In this document: positions 44,637 to 56,600 of the stretch, piece after piece
Numbering within the stretch: position 1 is the first letter of the stretch
Layout of the letters: every line of letters starts with the position of its first letter
Source: Plutella xylostella
Lineage: Eukaryota > Arthropoda > Insecta > Lepidoptera > Plutellidae
Length of the DNA stretch: 64,000 nucleotides
Assembly: GCF_932276165.1 (NCBI RefSeq)
Contig: NC_064005.1
Coordinates: 2,418,001 to 2,482,000, forward strand
Direction of reading: 5' to 3'
Notes under the pieces: model-generated
What the model saw: the letters and a program-made list of their open reading frames with translations, nothing else
Database searches by the model: none
Told to the model about the DNA's origin: nothing
Made by a program: the position numbers and the translations under genes

Positions 44637-47600
44637 TTAAACTGAACAAGATTTCTCCAACATTTGTATCATTTCATTTCTATTTAGTTTTCTAGCGTAA
44701 TCCAGTGGTGTGAACCCCACGATGTCTTGACTGTTGGTATTGACGCTGTGGTCTAACAAATACTTCACAACCTCAGGGTGGTTGCAGACGACGGCCTGCG
44801 GACAAAACATTTCATAAAAAACCTTTTAAAATAGTTCTTGACACTTCTTTTAAATACCAACGGCAACGTATCGAGTGTTATTTGTCCTGTGAACATACAT
44901 TTATCATTAGGATCTAACATACCAGGCGCCCGAACCACTAGAACCTCCAATCAAAAAACCGTGTCCCAAGGGATTCCTTATGACATAACACACTATACCT
45001 ACGGTACATGGTATAGGTACGGTCTTCAGTACCTGATGTAACGGCGTCTGACCCATCTCATTCACCAAATCCAGGTCCGCTCCAGCCAGTCTCAAGGACT
45101 CTAGTTTCTGGACGCAGCCGCTCCTCGCTGCAAACGAATCCAGGTCAGCCACTGACTTCTGGTCTACGTTAGTGAGATGAGCTCCACATTTGAGGAGCAG
45201 GTCTATGGCTACTACGTCGTCTTTGTGGATTGCTGTTAGCAGAGGTGTTTCGCCGACTCTGCAAAGGTAAGGTATGGATGGTTACACAGTAGATCTTCAT
45301 ATAATTTGTCATAATAATCATCAACAGCCAATTATCATTCCACTATTGCACATGGGCTATAATCGCTGGAAAAGTATTGAAACTTCTCTGCTGAAATCCT
45401 CTTCTCATTTTCTGGCGAACGACAAAGGCAAATTTATAGGAAAAGTTTTTAGGTGCCTCTAAAATATTTGACGCTTTGTACTTAAGTGAAGGGTTGATGC
45501 TATTGTGCTTATAGAAGACATAAATAGGAGCAGCAGGAAATAGGATATCTTACTTGGATTTTGCGTGGACACTTGCTCCGTTTTTGAGTAAGTATTCTAT
45601 AATGGAAATGCTCCCTCTAGATATAGCCTCATGCAATGGGGTTTTACCTTCCGTGTTTTGAGCATTTACATCAGCTCCCATTTCTGAAAAAGTAAATATA
45701 TACCTACTTGTAAATCAAATCACCCTTCCGCATTTTATAAAAGCTATTAAGAACTTGATTCTTTCACAGAACAATGTGGACTCGGGTATAGGTTTATTTT
45801 ATGATATCAGTCAGATGAAACGACCCACCAAACTAACACCCTTAGACAAAATAACGTATCCGGTGGGAAGGCGTTAGATGTCGAAATCCGAGGACCGATT
45901 TGTGGATTTCATCGGGTAAGGCGTTGCATATTTATGCTAAATTATACGTAATTCAAGTATTTATTACGAAGCTTTAGTACCGGTATTGTTATCATTGAGA
46001 CGTATCGTGTTACATTGACATAGTCACCTACTGAGATAAGGCAATCTGCACGAGAGGAAAGTAGAAATATCTCACCCAACATTTTCTTAATCGATCTTTC
46101 GTCATCGTGCTCAATGGCATACAGTAACAAGGCGCTGAACACTTTCTCAGTGACTTCTATTAATTTTTTCGGCGTCTGTATGTTTAGGCTTTGTGCCAGA
46201 GCATCTATCAGGGTGTTGTCCTGAAAGTAACGGATTTAAAACTGTAGGTGATATATAGATAGATAGTGATACATAATATTATTCCGTAGAGTATCTGAAG
46301 ATCCCGAAGAAAACTCCTTACCACATCTAAAGATCCCGAGGTGCTCGTCAGCTCACCCCTTATATTAGACGACATCATCTGCAAAACACATCCATCAGTT
46401 ATTTAACATCAATTTAGCGATAACGTGACCTCTCTATTGCTCAAGACTCAAGATCATCAACGTACTAACTATATGAAGATATATATGTAAACAAACATCT
46501 ATATTGAAATCATTCTCTTTATCTAATTATTCCATTAGACTCATTAGAGTCAATAGTTTTCAAGGCTAGCTGAAAGTGCAAAATGTTTATGAGTCTCGTT
46601 TTAACTGGATTTTAATGAGTTGTATTGGTATGAATAAGTACATGAAATGGCTCGTACTAATCAATTAAATTCCTGTCTCTTGACAGGAATTCCTGTCTCT
46701 TGACCAACTCTTGACAGGTTTTTCATTTACTTGCGCAAGGCTCATTTCGTTGATAGTTGTTCAACTAATTAAGTACACTTACAAATGGTCTCGAGTAAAA
46801 GGAACCGATCAGGTTTTTCGGAAAAATATTTATGAAAGTAATCATAATCATATGCACTGATTCATATATATTATGTAATATAATTTTCATTTTTGTTAAC
46901 TTACTTACCTCACATTTCTGCGTATAAGTCAGCTCTGTTTTGGACAGTACATATGACAGTTTAGTGAGAGCAGCTTCAGGGGTCATGTCGTACCCGGAGA
47001 CCACCCCGCACTCAGCAAGTAGCTGGAAACAACGAATACGAATGTTATGTATGTATGTGGCTGGTTATGATTGGATGCGGAAAGCTAAAGATCGCATCCA
47101 GTGGCGTGCTTTGGGAGAGGCCTACGTCCAGCAGTGGACTGCTATAGTCTGATGATGGTGATGATGTATGAATAGCTAACACTACAGACAGAGTATAAGT
47201 TATGTGCATTATTTTGGTAGGCTACCTGATCTTCAATCTTAACCCAAACGGAAAATGATGACCTCTTGCATTCGGTTTTTAAAACGCTTTCCAGTGGTTA
47301 CTTTGATTCTATGACTTTGGAAATTCCGGAAAAAACCACTACTACTTTCAAATCAAGATCAATTTATTGATTTTCCAGAATCTTTAGGTAAAGTTGTCTA
47401 AATAAACTCTAAACAGTGCCAAAATACCTGTCCAGTTTCATACACCGGCACCGACACAGCTCCGTTGGCGCACTGGGTGATGTTGACAACGATGACTCCC
47501 CGCTTGATGGCAGCTTGGATTTCTGCTATTATATCTGGACGATTTGATGGTATATTCCCTGACCCATAACTTTCTAGTACTACACCTGGAAATGGAATTA

Positions 47601-50600
47601 AGTTTGCTAAGTTGATTTACTTAAATATCCTTCGAGTGGATTGCGACCACTTAGTGATTTAATAAAATCGATAAGTATACCCATACAGTGATATTGTTGT
47701 TAGGTAGATAAACGGTAACTACTTAGTAAATATTTTAACGTTACGGAATTTCCAAGAATCGTTAAAGGAGTGATGCATTTAGCCTATCTACACACCATGC
47801 TAATTCTTTGATCATGATATGATCATGCATAAGTTTATTTAACAAATGATTACGTTTGTAACGTGACACACCTTCTCCAGAGTCAATAATTACATAACAT
47901 AAGTAGTAACTTATGTTCGCGATGAGAACAAAGGATGCAAATGAAAGATGCGAATTTCTTTAAATCGTACTTATTTGCCAAATATAGATTACAACAATTA
48001 GTTAATTGTACACAGGCGCGTGGCTCGGTAGCCCAAAGGTGAATGTTCGAGAGAAGTAGTGGGGGCATCGGCCCGCTATCATAGATCATGGTAACTTTAT
48101 ACATTGCAAATTTGAATCTTATATACTAACTAAAACAGACTATCTTTGCGGGCGCAGACATCCTCCGGGCCATTGAAAGGTATTGCAACCTTTCAAGTTT
48201 TGTTGTCGTCCGCCACCGGCATAGGCAGTAGGCAGATGCGATTGAGAGCGCGGCGCACCACGCCACGCGAGGTAGACACGTCAGCGACGCGCGGAACTCC
48301 GTCGGTTCCCGGGAACAACTTGACCACTCTGCCGAGGCGCCAGCAGAGAGGGGGGGCGCTGTCGTCTTTCAGCAGCACCATGTCGTCAGTCTTAAGGTCC
48401 GTGCACCTGACCCGCCACTTGGTACGTTGCTGCAGTTCTCCGACGTATTCGTTGGACCAGCGACGCCAGAAGTGCTGCCGAACTTGTTCGAGGCGCTGGT
48501 AGCGATCCAAGCGATTGGTGTTGCAGTCCGTCAGCGTTGGTGCGGGCAGTGCAGTGAGTGGCCTGCCAATCAAAAAGTGTCCCGGTGTGAGGGGCTGTAG
48601 GTCGTCAGGGGAAGGACTGAGAGGGCAGAGGGGACGGCTGTTAAGGATGGCCTCGATTTGTGCGAACAGTGAGCTCAACTCTTCAAAGGTCAAATGTGCG
48701 TTCCCTAATATCCTACGCAAATGAAATTTGGCTGACTTGACCCCAGCCTCATGGTATCCTCCAAAATTAGGGGCGTATGCTGGTGTAAATTTAAATTCTA
48801 GGCCTTGCTGAGCTGAGAAATCTAGAACGGCATTAGTGTTCTCTTTCGAGTTCAAAAAATCTTTAATTTCGCGGGCCGCGGCTACAAAATTTCCACCATT
48901 ATCACAGCTAATTAATTTAGGCAGACCTCTACGTGCAATGAAGCGCTTAAGCGCTAAAATAAAAGCATCCTTGGAGAGTTCACTAACCGCCTCCAAGTGT
49001 ATGCATTTATAATTGAAACAAATGAAGATGCAAAGATAGCACTTCGTAATTTTACATCCCCTTCCTTTTCGGTCGGTGATAAGGAAAGGACCGGCAAAGT
49101 CAGTACCGACAGTAGCAAATGGAAAATCTGGCATAACACGCTCTACTGGTAGGTTTCCCATTATGTTTGTCATAGGCTTGCCTCTAAATCTGCTACATAC
49201 AAAACATTTACGCGCAGTGCTGCGGGCCAGATTTCGCCCACCTATAGGCCAAAATCGATCTCTTATAGATGTCAGAAGAAGCTGTGGCCCGGCATGCATG
49301 AGACGGAAATGTTCTTGCTGAAAGAGGAGCTGAGTTAAGCGACAACTACCATGCAAAAGTATTGGGTGTCGTTTATCATAATCATAATTGGAGTCACCAA
49401 TGCGTCCACCTACCCGTAGTATACCTTTAGAATCAATGAAAGGATTGAGTGAGGCAATATTTGAGTTTGACTTAAGTGGCTTGTTTTGCAACAACATGCT
49501 CATTTCCTTTTTAAACCAAGAATTTTGTGACTGTTTCACTAAAACAATAAGTGCATTATCAAGTTCAGATGCATTTAGAGGTTCTGATAGTGGAATTTTA
49601 TTATTTTTGTTTACTGACTTCGCATTGTGAAACCATCTTAGAACACGAGCGTATGCACGCTGTGCTATTTTTAACCTTGAGATCCGTGAAAGATTGAGGG
49701 GAGCTTCCCCCACCAAAGCGGAATGAGCTTTGACCTCCGGCAAGTCTGCAACATCATGCGAATCCTCCACCGAGGATGGCCAAGAAGATTCTTTTAACTG
49801 TAAGAAAGGAGCGCCCTCCCACCAAATAGTTAGATCAGGTACGAGCTGTGGATCAACACCTCGCGATACGAGGTCAGCGGGATTTTGCGATGTTGGAACA
49901 TAGAGCCAGGGGGCCTTTTCAGTAAGGTCAGTGATGGCTGCCACTCTATTGGCAACAAATGTCTTTAATTTTTTGGTATTCCGAAGCCAACACAACACTA
50001 CTTTAGAATCCGACCAAAATATATGACGGTTGATTACAAATTTTAAAGCTTGGGTGACTTCTGAGGCTAATTGTGCGCCGAGCAGAGCAGCGCACAACTC
50101 TAAGCGTGGTATGGTAGTAGCCTTAACAGGTGCTACGCGGGATTTGGCACAAAGAAGACTCACCTTTACCTGTCCTAGAGCATTAGAAGATTTCAAATAA
50201 ATACAGCTTCCAAACGCCCTTTCAGAAGAGTCACAAAAACAATGCATTTCGATATAAGTGGGATCATCTACTAAAACGCACCTATTTAATCGCAACGCTG
50301 CAATGCTGTCCAGACCTTCCACAAATTTTAGCCACTCCATTCTAATTACTTCCGGAATGGGGTCGTCCCAACCCAGCTTGTTAGCCCACAAGTCTTGAAT
50401 GAAAATTTTCGGCCGAATAGTACAAAGAGACAGCAAACCCAACGGATCGAAAATCTGAAAAGTCGAGGATAAAATAGTTCTCTTTGTGAAGGAAGTGCCT
50501 GAAAATGGACTTATGGGAAAATGGAGACTGTCCGAGGTAGGGGTCCAACCAATGCCTAATATACTGGTGGCGTTGCTGAAAACAAGTGCATCGCCATTAT

Positions 50601-53600
50601 TATCATCACCCTGAGAAGGTAAAGACGGCATATTGGATCTAAATTTTCTTAAGTGAAAGCCGCCTTTAGATAGGGCCTTGGTTATGGATTGCTGAACGTG
50701 GAGCAACTCAGCTTCGGACTGCGCTCCCGTGAGCAAATCGTCCACGTAAAAATCCTTTTGTATAGTTTCTTTGGTGAGAACGTCCTCACATTCATCACCT
50801 AATTGCCACAGACAACGCGTGCTAAGAAAGCTAGCGCTTGAAAATCCATATGTGACAGTGTTCAAACGTAGAGTACGAAGAGGCAAGGACTCGTTCTCTC
50901 GCCACAGTATTAACTGAAGATTACGATCGTGTTCATCGACCATAATCTGTCGGTACATCTTTTCGATGTCGCCTGAAAGAACATATTTATGAGTACGAAA
51001 ACGTATCAAAATATTAAATAGTGAGTCTTGAATAGTAGGCCCCGTCATTTGTATGTGGTTCATGGAGAAGCCGGATGTGGAGCGAGCGCTGGCGTCAAAA
51101 ACAACGCGGCATTTAGTAGACTCACTGCTCTCCTTCAACACTGGATGATGGGGAAGATAATATTTTATCTCTGTCGAAAGACTCTCTGTCTCGACATGCT
51201 CTGACAAATGCCCTAAATCGGCATATTCGCGTATAAAATCGCAGTACAGTTCCTTGAGTAGGGGCTGCCGTTTAAAACGAGACTCTAGGTTCATAAATCT
51301 GTTTTTGGCCAAGCGAAATGAATCTCCTAAACATTCTCTATCATCACGCAGTGGAAGTTTGACAGAAAATCGACCATCTTTACCACGGTTTGTGTGCTCC
51401 ACAAAGTGCTGCTCACACAGCGCTTCTTCTTCTGAAAGTAAAGATTTACTCGGAACCTTCTCTAATTCCCAAAATCTTTTTAGGTCATTATTGAGCTCTG
51501 CAAGACCTTCACTTTGAGAAAAGTTGCAGTAAGCCTGCGTTTTGTCAGCTACAGCAAAAATTTGACCACCTACCAACCAACCTAGTTTTGAGCTACGAAG
51601 TATCGGATTATTATCTCCTAAAGAGTGCTGCTCTGATCCTATCAGATCCCAAAAAATATCTGCCCCCAGAAGCATGTCGACTGTGGAGGATTGATTGAAA
51701 TCAGGATCTGCCAATAAAAAACCAGATAAGTTAAAGCCCTCTTTTTGAAAGGAAGCTCTAGGTATTTGGCCAGAGATAGTCGGCAGCACAAAACAGGACA
51801 ATGTTTTGTTGAAATTGCTATGCTTCGAATCGATACGAAGAACACAGCGTTTTGGATTTAATTTTAGTGAAGTAGCGCCGATACCAACTATGTTTATATT
51901 GGAAGGCTGAGGAGTCAGTTGAAGAGTTTGCATCACACGTTCTGTGATGAACGATGACTGGCTCCCGCTATCTAGCAGCGCTCGTACTGTCATACACTTA
52001 TTATTAGACGGGTTGCTCAAAGTTATTTGAGCCGTACAAAGTAATATCTCCGGAGTAGATAAGGCGGACATAGAAGAGACTTCAGAAGTTGTAGGAATAT
52101 CGACCACCTTTTTTTCTAGTACTTCGTGCAATAGGGAGTTGTGGCGTTGTTTACATATCCTACACGCCCCTGGGAGCCTGCACCGCCGAGTGACATGCCC
52201 TACACGCAAACAGTTAGTACACAGCTTTAAGTTAGACACTACAGACATTCTATCTTCTACCGATTTAGCCTTGAATGCAGAACAATCATAAATCCTATGT
52301 TGGCCCTTGCAAAATAGACACCCAAGTGAAGTAGACGGAGAAGACACCTTAGGAGTGGGACTACTATCACCATCAGTGGAGGAATGCATAACCTTCGAGT
52401 GGGTCTGTGCATGTGTTTTAGGCCGTGAATTTTGCTCGAACTGTTTTGTTGGCGCGGGTTTAGCACGATTAACAGTCTCAAGGACATCTGCTCGGCTTCT
52501 CAGAAATGAGAAAAAATCGTCTAGCGTAGGAATTTCATTTAACGAACCTTTAGTTTCCTCCCACTTAAAGAGGGTTTTCGAATCTAGTTTCTCAGCAAGT
52601 AGGTAAATAATCAACACGTCCCACTTTTCAGTAGGTAACCCTAATGTGCTAAGAGCGCGTAAATTCTTTGTCACGTGATCGATTATAAAACGCAACGACT
52701 TTTCCGTTTCCCGAACTGATTCAATGCTAAGCAAAGATTTTAAATGATTATTTATCAATTGACGCGTATTGTCGTAGCGTTCGCGTAAAAGATTCCAAGC
52801 CTCCTTATAATTTGCATCATTTACTTCTAAGTTCGAAATAACTCTCGCCGCTTCTCCCTCCAAGTATGAATTTAAATAATAAAATTTATGAATATCTTTA
52901 ATTTTTGTATTTTTATGTACTAAGGAACTGAACGTCTGTCGGAACTCAAGCCACTTGAAGTAGGTCCCGTCAAAATTGGGGATTTTTATAGTAGGTAATT
53001 TGAATCCTAGATAGTCATTATCATCTTGATGATGACAATGAGAGGAGGAACGACGGGAGGAATGGCTAGCCTCATCCGGTTTTGAAGGAGTGTTGTCATC
53101 GATTATCTGTTGAGCTAAAGCTATACAGTGATGGAAATCCTGCTCCAAAATTTCCCTAACGGACAACTCAAGTTCCTGCGTGGACACATTAATGACTTCA
53201 ATTTGACCCTGTACTTCATTAAATTCGCCAAATAATGCTTCGAATCTGATTAGTTGACTTCTAAGTTTAATAACTTCATACGGAGAAATTGATTCTAATG
53301 ATTTCGTTGTTTCAACCATTTTTTTAAACTTCGTAACACGGCCTTTAATCGAACTCCGCTTAGCATTTAAATCCTTGATACACATTTCAGATTTCGAGGC
53401 ATCAGTATCAGGCATTTTTTAAAAACAATTAGTTACTCAACAAGTATCGATAAGAAAATATAGCATACGCCCCTTGCTTTGTTGGCACGACGACGCGGCC
53501 CACTGTGCGCGCAGTCAGCTGACGATGACGCGGGTGCAGGGAGCTCGTGAGGCCGGGGTCGGCGGTGGCGCGCGGCGCAGCCGGCCGCCCGCAGCACGAA

Positions 53601-56600
53601 GCCTGGTTAGCCTGGCACTCGCCCGGCTACTGCGACGCTGGAATAGATGGTTGCAAGCGTGTGTGTATCGAAGATAGTAAGCAAAATAGCTTAGAAAGGG
53701 CAATGCGACTGTGGCGTAAGCACTAATGTACCACTATATTACGGTATATTTATCATTCATGAAAAATACGTAACAAAATTATGTTGCTATTAAACACTGT
53801 AAACAACTATTGCTCTCGTTAAAAAAAAAAGACCTTATTACAGAGGAATATGTGTTATCTAATAATAAATTTTATGATCTTTATTCAATGAAAGGTCATT
53901 AGCATAAATACAAAAGAATTCCGATCGTCCGGCGCCCGGACGCTTGGTAACAATAGTTGTTTACTACAAGTGAATTTTACGAATGAATCAGTTGAGTATT
54001 TTAATGCAATTATGAATTGGAAATATTTTCGATTGAGGAATGAGATTATTATGAATTAAATGTTCATGAATGAAACCATGAAAACAAATCACTAGCCAAG
54101 TGAATTAATTAGGGTGAGGAAATTGCATAATAAGCTTGCATAGGCGTGCTAATTCGAAGCGTAAATCCACTTACAAAGCTGGGGACATAGGCCTTTCACT
54201 TATAAGTAGGTGGGTAATAGTAGCACAAAATAGGCACTGCTAATTAAAGAGTTAGACTCACTGAACTCACAAATCAAGGGCTAGGTAGGTAATAGGAATA
54301 GGAACGGGCTCACTTGACGGCAAGGCGGTAGCTGGCGCTGGCACTGCCCAGGCACCGGGCATGGACCTCTGAACTTGCTGGATGGAGACTCCCGTCGAGG
54401 AATGTGTCACCTCTGGCTGTCACCACTCGAGGCGTGGCTGGATGCGCCACGCGGACTGGCTGTGCACGCTCTGACTAGGTGCGCTGGACGCGCTGGATGC
54501 ACGCTCGATGCGCACGCTGGATGCACGTGGACATGCACGCTGGATGCGCGCTGAAGATGCACGTGGATGCTGGCTGGATGCGCACTGAAGATGCACGTGG
54601 ATGCGGGCTGCTGGCTATGCACGGTTGTGCACGCTGGCTGAGCACGCTGGTTCCGTAAAGGTTGTGCACGTGTACTGCACTCTGGATGCGGCTGGATGAT
54701 CTTCAAGATGTGAGCTTGCTTGGCACGTGGCGATGGCCCTTTTGCGCCGTTCGTTTTCGGTAATGGCCGCCGCGGCCGGCAAGTTCTATAACGCCTTCGT
54801 GAAGATGCAGGTGCTGCTGACGGTCGCCAAACTTGTTCGCGATGAGAACAAAGGATGCAAATGAAAGATGCGAATTTCTTTAAATCGTACTTATTTGCCA
54901 AATATAGATTACAACAATTAGTTAATTGTACACAGGCGCGTGGCTCGGTAGCCCAAAGGTGAATGTTCGAGAGAAGTAGTGGGGGCATCGGCCCGCTATC
55001 ATAGATCATGGTAACTTTATACATTGCAAATTTGAATCTTATATACTAACTAAAACAGACTATCTTTGCGGGCGCAGACAACTTAAACGACAAAATATCC
55101 TTTACTGAGTATTTTACCCTGAGACTGATAACTCGTTTGTCTCTAATCAAATACAAAATAGTAACTACTAATATCATATCTGATTTAGGAAACGCTGCGG
55201 CTTTTAGAACCCCGTGAGAGATAGCGGTAACCTGGAAATTACCTTCCAAAGGCGGTTGACAGAACGCCCGGATGACTCCAGCGCTAATACTGGGGAAGAT
55301 CCTCAGAAGGCCAACATTCCCTGACATCTCCAACTGCAGATGGCATTTGTCTATGACTGTGGGCTTGAAGATTGCCTTCCTGTTGACTTCCATGTCGATG
55401 CCTACCTCCACTAATGGAACGCAGTTGGGAGATTCGAAAGCGTATAAGTTTTGCGAGGAGATCTTTCTGCTCCTGTTGATGAAACATACGATCTGCATCA
55501 TTCATAATGATAGCATTTTAATATCATACAGGTAGGTAGTTAAATAGCTGCTTTCAATAAATACCTAAGCCTACGGACCGGGAAGAGAAGAAGAATTTAA
55601 TATATAGCTAATTAATATAAATGCAATGGACATAAAAAAAGTAAAGAAAATAAAAACATTTCACAGAGATAAAGAAACCCAGGATACCTTGGCCTTACCT
55701 ATTTCCTCTAAACAGTTTGCTTGAAAAGAAGACGGTGACTTCGGGAATGTTGAGCCCACCGGCTATCAACAGCGAAGACACGAAGTTATCAGCGCCATCG
55801 CTACGAGGCTCAAATATTGGTATCTGGCAAAATGAAAAAATAGATGTTTCAATAGAAACATCAACGAAAATATTGATTACCTACTGGTAACAAACATTAT
55901 AAGAAATCCCTCTCCTAAAATTCATGCTTTCCCGATGTGAAGCTAAGCTTAACTATTTTTCTAATTTGTATTATTCTACTTGATCCAAAAATCGTTCCTT
56001 GCGCGGCGCCATAACAAACTTTCTCTTTTAGACCGTAGATCTTTCTTCACACACCTTTACTATTTCATTTGATGTTAGGTACCCATAACTAAATACTATT
56101 CAAGTAAGTACTTACTCTTAACTCTAAGTTACACTCTCATAAAAAATATTGTCTGAAATATAAAAGTATGCTGATTTTGCTAGTATAGCTGGATATTTAT
56201 TACTCTTTCACGGAAAAACGGTAAGGAGGACGCTGAAAACCTGGATCAATTCAGCACATACCCTACTAGTGACCCCAGAATTCCGACCAGTAAACATTTT
56301 AAGGCACAGCTAGTACATAGTTAAGTACCAACGTATAAAACCATATAACATATAAACAGTGTGTAAACCTGCGAGCCGGTGAGCACGACGCCCTTGCCGA
56401 TGTTCTCGAACATGAAGGAGAGAGCAGACGCGGTGTACGCCAGCGTGTCCGTGCCGTGCAGCACCACGAACCCGTCGAAATCTTGGTAGTTGTTCTGCAA
56501 GATTCCGAATGTTTTTTAACTGGGTAAAAAATGGACCCTGTTTGTACCTATGTGTGTTTGGCCGCGATTATCTGGCGCTTGCTATGAACCGATTCTTATT

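Larger units (their letters stand above)
47914..55080 (-). mobile_element. BEL/Pao LTR retrotransposon, full length and recent
   Basis: Two 247-bp LTRs (47914-48160 and 54834-55080), identical as far as I can read them, flanked by a 5-bp ACTTA target duplication (47909-47913 and 55081-55085). In coding orientation the LTR begins TG and ends CA. One uninterrupted gag-pol frame fills the interior. Inserted in intron 6 of the asparaginase gene in the same transcriptional orientation. The pre-insertion intron would have been about 485 bp. Confidence 0.95.

Noticed and set aside
48146..52606. Plus-strand frames opposite gag-pol
   Set aside because: They are shadows of the 1740-codon minus-strand frame and have no independent support.
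54407..55024. 205-codon frame with His/Ser/Pro repeats near the right LTR
   Set aside because: It runs across the LTR boundary and the tandem repeat in the retrotransposon leader, and its start lies in the LTR.
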